Positions 1-7,668 of a stretch of DNA of 64,000 nt are shown one piece after another. Where the stretch lies: NCBI GenBank assembly GCA_014695195.1, contig JACJNW010000028.1:1-64000 (forward strand), given 5' to 3'. How positions within the stretch are numbered: position 1 is the stretch's first letter; the number at the start of each line of letters is the position of its first letter. Under the pieces are notes generated by a model. It did no database searches. It was not told the DNA's origin and saw only the letters and a program-made list of their open reading frames with translations. Position numbers and translations under genes: made by a program. Origin of the DNA: Cyanobacteria bacterium FACHB-DQ100. GTDB lineage: Bacteria > Cyanobacteriota > Cyanobacteriia > Leptolyngbyales > Leptolyngbyaceae.

Positions 1-1293
1 TTGGCAACGCTGCAAAAGCTGCAAGAGCAGTTTGCGGCAGAGTTAGCCACACTGCGAGGACGAGTGGATGCACTCGAAGCACGCACCACGACCTTAGAGA
101 AGCAGCAGTTCTCAACCACGACGAAACTGCAAGGGGAAGCAATCTTCTCGATCTCTGGTGCTCAGGGCGATCAAGTCGCTGTTTCCAGCTTTACAGGCAC
201 TGGCGCTCCCACAGCGACAACGCCCGAAGTTGCTGACAATACCACCTTCAGCAATCGGGTTCGTCTGAGCCTGTTGACCAGCTTTACCGGAAAAGACACC
301 TTATTAACTCGTTTGCAAGGTCGCAACATTCCGAACTTTGGAGGCGCAACCGTAACCGGCACGAACATGGCACGTCTGTCTTATGAAGGCGGCGGCCCTT
401 CCGGCAACCAGGTTGGAATCGATAAATTGTTCTACCGCTTCCCGATCGGCAATGGTGGACAAATCACGCTCGACGCATTCGGCGGTGAATTCTACAACAA
501 CATGCCGAACTTCAACCCCTTGCTGGCAAGCGACGGACAAGGATCGATCTCCCGCTTTGGTCGATTCAACCCGGTCTACCGTGCTGCTGCTGGCGGTACA
601 GGGGTAACGCTCAACTACCCGTTGGGCAACGCGCTCACCGTCTCTCTCGGCTACCTGGCTAGCAACGCCAACAACCCAGGCGATCGATTTGGCTTGTTCA
701 ATGGCTCAAATGCTGCGATCGCTCAGTTAGGCTTCAAACCTGCTAGCAATATCGACCTAGGCTTAACCTATGTCCGCTCCTACACCAACTTTGCCGCTGG
801 AGATGCTGGTTCGATCAACGTCTCTCAGGGTGTAGTGGGTGCAACCGGAAGCGCCTTGGCAAATGCTCCGTTTGGCGCGGTGGCAACTAGCGCGAATAAC
901 TTCGGCATTCAAGGTGCATTCCGCATCACGCCAAACTTCACGCTGGCGGCTTGGGGTGGATACACTCAAGCTTTCAGAGAAAGCCCACTTCCCTCGGCTA
1001 CCGGTCGTCGTGCTGAGGCTTGGAACTGGGCAGTTTCTCTGGCATTCCCAGACTTGGGCGGTAAAGGCAACCTCGCAGGTGTCATCTTTGGCGTTCCGCC
1101 GAGAGCTTCATCGCTGAACGTTGCTGGTCGCAACGACCGCGATGTATCCTACCACCTGGAAGGATTGTATCGCCTCCGCCTCAATCAGAATCTCTCAATC
1201 ACACCGGGCATCATCGTGATTCTCAATCCCGAACATAATGACGCGAACCGCACTGTTTATGTCGGTACGATTCGGACGACCTTCACGTTCTAA
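1..1293 (+). CDS. Iron-uptake-type porin (SLH/OprB family), 5' end cut by window
   Basis: This is the C-terminal 430 residues of a cyanobacterial outer-membrane porin. The visible part starts in a coiled-coil segment (LRGRVDALEARTTTLEKQQ), the linker that normally follows an N-terminal SLH domain in this family. A glycine- and aromatic-rich beta barrel follows and ends in the terminal phenylalanine pattern TIRTTFTF expected of a protein inserted by the Bam machinery. Family members let small solutes and inorganic ions, iron in some cases, cross the outer membrane. The signal peptide and SLH domain must lie left of the window, so the TTG at base 1 is almost certainly an internal leucine. A strong terminator follows. 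Family placement is confident; the substrate is not known. Confidence 0.85.
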   Translation: MATLQKLQEQFAAELATLRGRVDALEARTTTLEKQQFSTTTKLQGEAIFSISGAQGDQVAVSSFTGTGAPTATTPEVADNTTFSNRVRLSLLTSFTGKDTLLTRLQGRNIPNFGGATVTGTNMARLSYEGGGPSGNQVGIDKLFYRFPIGNGGQITLDAFGGEFYNNMPNFNPLLASDGQGSISRFGRFNPVYRAAAGGTGVTLNYPLGNALTVSLGYLASNANNPGDRFGLFNGSNAAIAQLGFKPASNIDLGLTYVRSYTNFAAGDAGSINVSQGVVGATGSALANAPFGAVATSANNFGIQGAFRITPNFTLAAWGGYTQAFRESPLPSATGRRAEAWNWAVSLAFPDLGGKGNLAGVIFGVPPRASSLNVAGRNDRDVSYHLEGLYRLRLNQNLSITPGIIVILNPEHNDANRTVYVGTIRTTFTF

Positions 1294-1337
1294 TCGGATT
1301 CCAGCTTGAGTAATCACGCGGCGTATTATCGTCCGCA

Positions 1338-1366
1338 AAGCCCCGCAACTTGCGGGGCTTTTTTAT
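1338..1366 (+). terminator. Rho-independent terminator after the porin
   Basis: A GC-rich stem (AAGCCCCGCAA pairing with TTGCGGGGCTT) with a very short loop is followed directly by a T run. It lies about 45 bases after the porin stop codon, so it is the expected end of the porin transcript. Confidence 0.9.
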
Positions 1367-1449
1367 TACATTTAGAAAACCTGCAAAACCCTAGTGTTAA
1401 ACCGGAGTATACTAGAAAGAGCCTGTTAACCTGATCCCAGAGTGTACCC

Positions 1450-1896
1450 GTGGAGATTTCCTGTAAGAGTGAGTATGCGCTACTTGCGCTGATTGAGCTA
1501 TCTGTCGCTTATGACAGCGGCGAACCTCTGCAAATTCGACAGATTTCCGCCCAGCAAAATATTCCTGATCGCTATCTCGAACAACTGCTGGCAACCCTGC
1601 GACGCGGCGGAATTGTGCGATCGCAGCGGGGCGCAAAAGGCGGATACCTACTCGCGCGGGAACCGTGGAAAATTACGCTCTTTGAAGTGTTAGCTTGTCT
1701 TGAAGGCTTTGATAGCCAACCGATCGACCAGGAAACCGCACTCAAATCCGGCAAAACGCTAGAAGGATCGATCGTGTGCGAGATCTGGCAAGAGGCGAAC
1801 GATGCGGCAAACGCAGTGTTTCAGAAATACACGCTGAAGGATTTGCGTGAGCGCCGGGATTCTCGCCGCCAGCTCGATTTCATGTATTACATTTGA
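1450..1896 (+). CDS. Rrf2-family transcriptional regulator
   Basis: This is a 148-residue DNA-binding protein with an N-terminal winged helix. Its residues about 8-75 match Rrf2 proteins, including the CKSEYALLALIEL start, the recognition region IPDRYLEQLLATLRRGGIV and the wing RSQRGAKGGYLLAR. The start is GTG at 1450. The three closely spaced cysteines that hold the Fe-S cluster in IscR are absent; only isolated cysteines are present (about 5, 81 and 109). It is therefore more like the cluster-free CymR group. The next gene on the same strand, 91 bases on, is cysK. This recalls CymR, which controls cysteine metabolism and binds CysK in Bacillus. Control of cysK here is inference. Confidence 0.88.
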   Translation: MEISCKSEYALLALIELSVAYDSGEPLQIRQISAQQNIPDRYLEQLLATLRRGGIVRSQRGAKGGYLLAREPWKITLFEVLACLEGFDSQPIDQETALKSGKTLEGSIVCEIWQEANDAANAVFQKYTLKDLRERRDSRRQLDFMYYI

Positions 1897-1987
1897 TCTG
1901 CTGTTGTCGATCGGATGATTGGATTGTCCCGCTCCTGCTCTCTTCGTTTGTTATCCGAACTTTTCACCCCCCTGTCTTACTTGTCTT

Positions 1988-2953
1988 ATGCGTATTGCTC
2001 AGAATATCACTGCTTTAATTGGACACACGCCCCTGGTTCAACTCAATCGCATTCCTCAAGCCGAAGGATGCGTCGCTCGAATTGTGGTAAAACTCGAAGG
2101 TATGAATCCCTCTGCCTCGGTCAAGGATCGAATTGGCATCAGCATGATTCAAGCGGCTGAGCGTGAGGGCTTGATCTCACCTGGAAAAACGGTTTTAGTT
2201 GAGCCAACCTCTGGAAACACTGGAATTGCTCTAGCGATGGCAGCAGCGGCGAAGGGATATCGGTTAATCCTAACCATGCCAGAAACCATGAGTTCGGAAC
2301 GTCGATCGATGCTGAGAGCTTACGGAGCCGAATTAGAACTGACTCCGGGAATTGAAGGAATGGCAGGCTGTATTCAGCGAGCGCAGCATATTGTGGATAC
2401 GACTCCTCATGCGTATATGCTGCAACAGTTTCGTAATCCCGCCAATCCCCAAGTTCACCGAGAAACGACGGCTGCGGAAATTTGGGAAGATACCGAAGGC
2501 GAGGTCGATTTCATCGTGGCGGGAATCGGTACGGGCGGAACGATTACGGGCGTTGCAGAAGTGATTAAACAGCGCAAACCGAGCTTCAGGGCGATCGCGG
2601 TTGAACCCGCAAACAGTCCGGTTTTATCGGGTGGACGACCGGGGCCGCACAAAATTCAGGGAATTGGAGCCGGATTCGTGCCGCCTGTGTTAAATGTCGA
2701 GCTGATCGACGAAGTGATCTCAGTGTCGGATGATGATGCGATCGCCTATAGCCGACGGATGGCGCGGGAAGAAGGCTTGCTGTCTGGGATTTCCAGCGGT
2801 GCGGCACTAAAGGCAGCGATCGAGATTGGCAAACGTCCTGAAAATGCAGGCAAGCTGATCGTGATGATTCAACCGAGCTTTGGTGAGCGATATCTCAGTA
2901 CGGCACTGTTTCAAGATCCAGAGTTAACGATGCCTGCGATGCTAAATGGCTAA
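1988..2953 (+). CDS. cysK: Cysteine synthase (O-acetylserine sulfhydrylase)
   Basis: This PLP enzyme makes L-cysteine from O-acetyl-L-serine and sulfide in the cytoplasm. The protein has 321 residues, the usual size. It shows the PLP lysine in PSASVKDR (Lys46), the substrate loop [10 protein letters not shown] and the phosphate-binding loop GTGGTITG. The ATG at 1988 gives the standard beginning [18 protein letters not shown] longer in-frame start at 1919 would add 23 residues not seen in the family, so I reject it. The gene sits just behind an Rrf2 regulator and may be co-transcribed with it. A long inverted repeat follows the stop. Confidence 0.95.
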   Translation: MRIAQNITALIGHTPLVQLNRIPQAEGCVARIVVKLEGMNPSASVKDRIGISMIQAAEREGLISPGKTVLVEPTSGNTGIALAMAAAAKGYRLILTMPETMSSERRSMLRAYGAELELTPGIEGMAGCIQRAQHIVDTTPHAYMLQQFRNPANPQVHRETTAAEIWEDTEGEVDFIVAGIGTGGTITGVAEVIKQRKPSFRAIAVEPANSPVLSGGRPGPHKIQGIGAGFVPPVLNVELIDEVISVSDDDAIAYSRRMAREEGLLSGISSGAALKAAIEIGKRPENAGKLIVMIQPSFGERYLSTALFQDPELTMPAMLNG

Positions 2954-2959
2954 AGTTTG

Positions 2960-3020
2960 GGGACTAGAGAAACTGTATAAAGATAGAAATTGATTGACAA
3001 AAAAGCGTTTCTCTAGTCCC
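2960..3020. repeat. Perfect 14-bp inverted repeat after cysK
   Basis: GGGACTAGAGAAAC at 2960-2973 is repeated in exact reverse complement at 3007-3020, with 33 bases between. It fills most of the gap between cysK and the J-domain gene. The loop is long and no T run follows, so it may be a structured 3' end, an operator pair or a mobile-repeat relic rather than a classic terminator. Confidence 0.6.
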
Positions 3021-3056
3021 TAGCCCCTCACCCCATACGCCTTTTAGAATGAGCGT

Positions 3057-3773
3057 ATGGCAACTCACACCCTCACCCACTACCAAATTCTTGACCTTGA
3101 TCCGACGGCGACCCAAACCGAGATCAAGCAAGCCTATCGACGGTTGGCGAAAGAGTTTCACCCCGATAGCAATCGCGCTACCGCAAGTCACGAGAAGATT
3201 TCTCGAATCAACGCAGCTTACGAGGTGCTGGGCGATCCGCAGAGGCGGCGATCGTATGATCAGCAGCTTCGCTATCTAGAGGCGGGATTGTCTGAAGCAG
3301 AGCTACGATCGCGCCGCCAACGCACGGAAGAGGCACAAGCTCAGTACCGTAAGCAGCGAGAAGCGGAGCAAAATGCAGATCAGCAGCTAAAACTCTGGCT
3401 AAAACTCCATACGTCCGTCAATCGTCTCTTGAATCAAATCATTCGTCCACTGAAATCGCAGATCAACGAACTCGCTGCTGATCCGTTTGATGATGAATTG
3501 ATGAAAAATTTTCAGACGTATTTAGAAGAGTGTCAAGAGTTGTTAGCAAAGGCGCAACAAACCTTTCGATCGCTCCCTAACCCTCCCAGCGCCGCAAATG
3601 CAGCCGCAAATCTCTATTACTGCCTGAATCAATTAAGCGATGGCATCGACGAGCTAAGTTACTTCACCTATAACTACGATGACCATCATCTTCGCAATGG
3701 TCGGGAACTGTTTCGGATCGCAGAAGGACTGCGCCGAGAAGCTCAAGCTGCGGTTCGAGAGATTCCGCGTTAG
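3057..3773 (+). CDS. J-domain (DnaJ-like) protein
   Basis: This 238-residue protein has an N-terminal J domain (about residues 5-70) with the HPD motif at 35-37 (EFHPDSN) that stimulates DnaK ATPase, preceded by the helix EIKQAYRRLAK. It has neither the G/F region nor the zinc fingers of true DnaJ, so it is a class C J protein. Residues about 75-130 are rich in Gln, Arg and Glu and probably form a coiled coil. The rest is helical with no recognised domain. It probably recruits DnaK to a specific client, which is not known. The ATG at 3057 begins just upstream of the J domain. Confidence 0.85.
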   Translation: MATHTLTHYQILDLDPTATQTEIKQAYRRLAKEFHPDSNRATASHEKISRINAAYEVLGDPQRRRSYDQQLRYLEAGLSEAELRSRRQRTEEAQAQYRKQREAEQNADQQLKLWLKLHTSVNRLLNQIIRPLKSQINELAADPFDDELMKNFQTYLEECQELLAKAQQTFRSLPNPPSAANAAANLYYCLNQLSDGIDELSYFTYNYDDHHLRNGRELFRIAEGLRREAQAAVREIPR

Positions 3774-3866
3774 TCAACTGGAAAGCTGTAAATTTATAAA
3801 AATGCTAAGAAAAAATCTAGCTAGGGCAATCTCCTACAGCCTTGAATTGACATCGCTAAATCTTGT

Positions 3867-4997
3867 TTAGAAATAAGACTGTAGCGTCCCTCGTCGCCGC
3901 ACATCTAAAGTTGCACAGTGAAACGAACCACCGAAGGCTGGATACTCGTGAAATGGACAGGGAATTGGCTCAAATCCGTATTCTTTCAGCGTCTTCATCA
4001 TTGAGGTTTGATTCTTCTCGACAATGACTCGTTTCTCATCCAACATCAGCATATTTAAGCTGATCCAATTGCTGGTGAGTGAGACATAACTTGATAGTTG
4101 TCCGGGATTGGGTTCAGGTGGGGGTGCAATGATAATGTCCCACGACTTAAACATCGACGGCAGAGTTTTAGGATCAATATAGTTAGGATTGATCAGTAAC
4201 TTACCCGGAGCCAGAGGCATAAAGGTACTATCAATGTGCATTGGTGTTCGACACTTAGTTTCAATCATGTGAATGTGGTACTGATCGCCTAAGTGTCGCT
4301 GCATCCAGGTAATGCCTGCAAGGTTTGTCACATTGCTTTGCTGCACAAAGATATCTTTACCACAGCGAATAAAATCGGCAGCATCAAAGACGGGTTCAGA
4401 TTCGTTGATCACATACCGCATTGGTTCACCCGATTCGGGAACTGTGTAGGTGTAATCGTAGAGATCATCGAGCAACATCGGTTTAGGCGCAGCAGTCCAG
4501 CGTGCTCCCTTTGCAAAGTATTCCTGGAACAACGATCGATACGCATAGCCTTCAAGGAAGCGCGATCGCCATGCCATTGGCGTTTCGATAATTTCGTTGC
4601 CGATGACGATAAAGCCGTCTCTAGGGCAGGCAACACAGTGACCGCGTGAAGACCAATAGGGCGTTTTGTAGGTTGCAGAAAAATTGAGAACGTCAGGGCG
4701 ACGGACGGTAACGCCTTCTGCTTGCAGAATGTGAATGAATTCATCGAGCTGCTTTTGTGCCCGTTTAATCAAAAACCTTGGATAAGGCATCCCGCCAAAA
4801 ATTTTGAGCAACCTAGCGGATTTTTTTGGAATATTAAAGGTAACAGCGGGATGACTAGGGGGAATCGTTGCACCTTCTAATCGTCCCACAATGACTTCTT
4901 CTAGTGGATCCCAGGAATTGTAGGAATTAACGGGACAAGCCGATAGTTGTTGGTGTGAATTGTTCTTGATGCTTTGCGAGGAAGTGGTTTCGGTCAT
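3867..4997 (-). CDS. Arginine:glycine amidinotransferase-like enzyme
   Basis: This 376-residue protein resembles vertebrate glycine amidinotransferase (AGAT, EC 2.1.4.1) and the cyanobacterial toxin enzyme CyrA, which move the amidino group of arginine to an amine such as glycine. The active site is preserved. The catalytic cysteine lies in GGSFHCATLDVRRRG (Cys361), the histidine and methionine in PMHIDSTFMPL, and the aspartate in VFDAADFIRCGKDIF. The C-terminal RRRGTLQSYF is also an AGAT signature. No NRPS, PKS or other toxin genes lie within the window, so the acceptor and product are unknown; guanidinoacetate is the default guess. It is monocistronic, and its upstream region holds short repeats and a small palindrome. 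Confidence 0.85.
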   Translation of the reverse strand: MTETTSSQSIKNNSHQQLSACPVNSYNSWDPLEEVIVGRLEGATIPPSHPAVTFNIPKKSARLLKIFGGMPYPRFLIKRAQKQLDEFIHILQAEGVTVRRPDVLNFSATYKTPYWSSRGHCVACPRDGFIVIGNEIIETPMAWRSRFLEGYAYRSLFQEYFAKGARWTAAPKPMLLDDLYDYTYTVPESGEPMRYVINESEPVFDAADFIRCGKDIFVQQSNVTNLAGITWMQRHLGDQYHIHMIETKCRTPMHIDSTFMPLAPGKLLINPNYIDPKTLPSMFKSWDIIIAPPPEPNPGQLSSYVSLTSNWISLNMLMLDEKRVIVEKNQTSMMKTLKEYGFEPIPCPFHEYPAFGGSFHCATLDVRRRGTLQSYF

Positions 4998-5433
4998 GCT
5001 TTTTTCGTTAAGGATTTAGGAACGCACAGTTCTTTCTACTTTCAGAAACTTACCTAAAAAACTTACCTAAAAAACAAGATTTTTTCTACTCGCAAGACAG
5101 TATGTATATCTGTCGGTATGTCTGTTGCTAATACCCAACTCCGCTAACGATTCAATCGAGTCGCTCCTCTGTTTTCTCTGTCATTTCATCCACTGTTGAA
5201 CCCAAATTTTTGTATCAGTCCTGTTTACTGTACCAGGGCGAATTTCTAGATAACGAGCGATCGCTTGCTTGATTGTTTTTGTCCGCATCCTTGGGGCATT
5301 AATCCGTACAACGCCCCGGCATACTTAACGCTTTGTGAAAATCGGTAGCGCTAAGAGACAGTTGCGATGAAAAATAGATTTCATTGGCTTGTCAGGGGGT
5401 TGAAGCATTTTTATCTGAAACTGGAGAAAGATA
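4998..5433. other. 436-bp intergenic region between divergent genes
   Basis: I see no gene here. It separates the minus-strand amidinotransferase from the plus-strand secreted protein and so should hold both promoters. Visible structure is a 13-bp direct repeat (ACTTACCTAAAAA at 5048-5060 and 5061-5073) and an interrupted palindrome with GACAG/CTGTC arms at 5096-5114, both upstream of the amidinotransferase. A HIP1 site lies near 5258. No clear terminator or riboswitch is visible. Confidence 0.6.
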
Positions 5434-6195
5434 ATGAGAAAATCATATAAACTTGGGATTTTTGTCTCTGGGTTGTTGATGTTACTCGCTGTGAGCATCA
5501 ATGCCGTTCATGCAAACACCATACTGCAAGGGACTCCTCAGTCGATCGGGCAGGGAACTGCTCGTTCCTATGTTGCATTAGACAATCGGAGGCGCGTTTC
5601 CGAATTAGGTGTAATTCTCTCAGAATCCGCACTGTCTGACTTGCCCACAACCATGACTGAGATTGAATTAGCCCTGCCACGTCAAGCAAGCCGCACGACT
5701 CCATTCACTCACATCGGGCTGAACTGGAATCCCCAGGGACATCCGCCAGCACCCATCTATGGCACTCCCCACTTTGATGTGCATTTCTATACCATTTCAC
5801 AAGCTGCACGTCGGCGCATTACTGCAATCGGGAAGGATGCGGAACGGGCTTACATCAAGCCAGATGCTCGGTTCATTCCAGCGGGCTATGTGATGGCTCC
5901 CGACAGTGCTGAACCGGGACAGGGATCGCACTGGATTGATCCTAAATCGGATGAATTTCAGGGTGCGCCGCACGGGTTTAACCACACGTTCATCTATGGC
6001 TTCTACAACGGAAAAATGAATTTCTTAGAGCCAATGATTAGCAAAGCGGCATTTGACCAACGTCAATCCTTCCAGAAGACGATCGCTCGTCCTGTTCGCT
6101 ACTCTACACTTGGAAGATATCCTCGCCAATATAGTATGAGCTACGACTCTCAGGCTCATCAGTTCCGCATTTCGCTTAGTAAGTTCGTTCAGTAA
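5434..6195 (+). CDS. Secreted protein, DUF5602/TTHB210-like
   Basis: This 253-residue protein starts with a signal peptide (positive KSYKLG, then a hydrophobic stretch to about residue 27, ending NAVHA). The mature part contains PHFDVHFY near residue 112 and later GSHWIDP and PHGFNHTFIYG. That is a set of histidine, aspartate and aromatic residues typical of the TTHB210-like group, where they may hold a metal. The start has the purine-rich stretch GGAGAAAG just upstream. It stands alone and is followed by a hairpin shared with the convergent cupin gene. The assignment to DUF5602 is from recalled motif similarity. No enzymatic function is known to me. Confidence 0.7.
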   Translation: MRKSYKLGIFVSGLLMLLAVSINAVHANTILQGTPQSIGQGTARSYVALDNRRRVSELGVILSESALSDLPTTMTEIELALPRQASRTTPFTHIGLNWNPQGHPPAPIYGTPHFDVHFYTISQAARRRITAIGKDAERAYIKPDARFIPAGYVMAPDSAEPGQGSHWIDPKSDEFQGAPHGFNHTFIYGFYNGKMNFLEPMISKAAFDQRQSFQKTIARPVRYSTLGRYPRQYSMSYDSQAHQFRISLSKFVQ

Positions 6196-6232
6196 GAAAT
6201 GATGCAGGGTAATCTACTTGGTTGTGGCACTT

Positions 6233-6280
6233 TGTTGTTGCACAGCTTGGCTGTAGTGCTGTGCAACAACAGCCAGTTTT
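6233..6280. terminator. Bidirectional terminator hairpin between convergent genes
   Basis: A perfect 14-bp stem (TGTTGTTGCACAGC at 6233-6246 and its reverse complement at 6258-6271) is followed by AGCCAGTTTTT on the plus strand. It lies between the 3' ends of the secreted protein and the cupin gene, so it may end transcripts from both sides. Confidence 0.75.
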
Positions 6281-6618
6281 TACTCGTCGCGCCCATGCAC
6301 TTGAGCAGGGGGACTGGTTGCCTCGATCGCGGTAAACGATTCCAAAATTTTGTAGCTATGGCTTGCACCTTTAGGCACGACCCAAGAATTTCCCGGCTCT
6401 AGAAGCACCATTTGTCCCTCAAGATGCAACTCGGCTTTACCCTGAATCACATATCCAACTGTTTCATACTCCCGTTGAGTTGCAGGCTTGGCTTCCGCAG
6501 GTGGCTCGTTCTCCCACAAGCGCATGGAAAGGCTTTTACCAGAGGCAAGGTATTTCTGTCCCATTTCGCCTGTCGGTGAAAACTGAGCATCGACTTTTTT
6601 AACGCTAGTGTCTGTCAT
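6280..6618 (-). CDS. Small cupin-domain protein
   Basis: This 112-residue protein has a single cupin barrel. The first motif is degenerate around YETVGYVIQGKAELHLEG and the second is PGNSWVVPKGASHSYKI. Only one clear metal-ligand histidine (in the second motif) is visible, and the usual HxH pair of motif 1 is missing, so metal-dependent catalysis is doubtful. Such stand-alone cupins may bind small ligands or protect against stress, but no specific role can be read here. It is transcribed divergently from the alpha/beta hydrolase operon, and the gap between them holds a 22-bp tandem duplication. Confidence 0.75.
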   Translation of the reverse strand: MTDTSVKKVDAQFSPTGEMGQKYLASGKSLSMRLWENEPPAEAKPATQREYETVGYVIQGKAELHLEGQMVLLEPGNSWVVPKGASHSYKILESFTAIEATSPPAQVHGRDE

Positions 6619-6719
6619 AAGGATTCCTCAATGATGCGATCAGCCTAAAATGCATCAGGAAGACCTACCTCTTGCTTTGGGTCGATCGTGCCATAGATGC
6701 GGAAATGACATTGCATTTT

Positions 6720-6763
6720 GCTGATCACTAAAGCTGCCATAGCTGATCACTAAAGCTGCCATA
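6720..6763. repeat. Exact 22-bp tandem duplication
   Basis: The unit beginning GCTGATCACTAAAGC occurs twice head to tail at 6720-6741 and 6742-6763 without mismatch. It lies in the divergent promoter region between the cupin gene and the hydrolase-kinase operon. Each unit contains the palindrome TGATCA. It could be a doubled operator or a recent slip duplication. Confidence 0.8.
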
Positions 6764-6861
6764 AATGCTGCTTTATTGAGTAATGCTAAGACTCCCAACC
6801 TGTTTAGCGGGCGGTGTCATGATGGAAATGGCGTGACCCCAAAACCGGAGGGAAGTTGCAG

Positions 6862-7668
6862 ATGATGAGTCGGGTTCTCGATCGCCATCATACTCAGGTG
6901 ATTGGTCAAGGTGAACAAACCTTGGTGTTTGCTCATGGATTTGGCACGGATCAGACCGCTTGGCGTAATCAGGTTGCGGCATTTGAACCGTTCTATCGCA
7001 TCGTTTTGTTTGATCATATCGGTGCGGGTCGATCGGATATGAACGCCTACAGCCCTCGTCGCTATCGGTCTTTGTACAGCTACGCTGAAGATGTGCTGGA
7101 ACTTTGTGCAGAACTGCGGTTAACCGATGTGATTTTTGTGGGACATTCGGTCAGCGGCATGGTGGGAATGCTGGCGGCATTGCTTGATCCAGCGCGGTTT
7201 CGTCAATTGGTGTTGATTAGTGCGTCCCCTCGATATTTGAATGATCCAGCAGACAACTATATTGGGGGATTTGAGCAATTCGATCTCGATGCCCTGTATG
7301 CGGCAATGTCAACCAATTACTATGCTTGGGCGAGTGGCTTTGCACCCTTGGCAATGCGGAACCCAGAGCGCCCAGAGCTAGCGATCGAGTTTGCCACATC
7401 GCTCTCTGCCATTCGTCCCGATGTTGCACAATCCGTAGCGCGGGTCATTTTTCAGTCGGATCACCGCGCTGAACTTCCCAGGCTCAACGTGCCAACAATA
7501 ATTCTTCAGGCAAACAACGACATTGCGGTGCCGCCCCAAGTTGGCGAATACATGGCAGAGAAAATTCCTCAAGCTGAACTCATTCACATTGATGCAGAGG
7601 GGCATCTTCCACATCTCAGTGCGCCCGCTTTGGTGACAAGAACACTGGCAGAATGTTTTACCGTTTAA
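6862..7668 (+). CDS. RsbQ/KAI2-type alpha/beta hydrolase
   Basis: This 268-residue hydrolase closely resembles Bacillus RsbQ and the plant receptors KAI2/D14. From the ATG at 6862, which has GGAGGG ten bases before it, the catalytic triad is Ser96 (GHSVSGM), Asp220 (ANNDIAVP) and His248 (EGHLPH), almost the same numbers as in RsbQ (96, 219, 247). RsbQ-like features include SPRYLNDP, the lid stretch [10 protein letters not shown] and the [10 protein letters not shown] segment. RsbQ is a signalling hydrolase that acts through the PAS phosphatase RsbP. Here the gene overlaps by 16 bases the next gene, a PAS-containing hybrid kinase, which suggests that the hydrolase supplies the kinase with a small ligand. 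The ligand is unknown. Confidence 0.9.
   Translation: MMSRVLDRHHTQVIGQGEQTLVFAHGFGTDQTAWRNQVAAFEPFYRIVLFDHIGAGRSDMNAYSPRRYRSLYSYAEDVLELCAELRLTDVIFVGHSVSGMVGMLAALLDPARFRQLVLISASPRYLNDPADNYIGGFEQFDLDALYAAMSTNYYAWASGFAPLAMRNPERPELAIEFATSLSAIRPDVAQSVARVIFQSDHRAELPRLNVPTIILQANNDIAVPPQVGEYMAEKIPQAELIHIDAEGHLPHLSAPALVTRTLAECFTV

Noticed and set aside
1919-1987. Extended N terminus of cysteine synthase
   Set aside because: The extra 23 residues have no family likeness and the ATG at 1988 gives the usual protein start.
2994-3020. Sigma-70 promoter with TTGACA before the J-domain gene
   Set aside because: The TTGACA box is there, but no acceptable -10 box lies about 17 bases later, so I do not list it.
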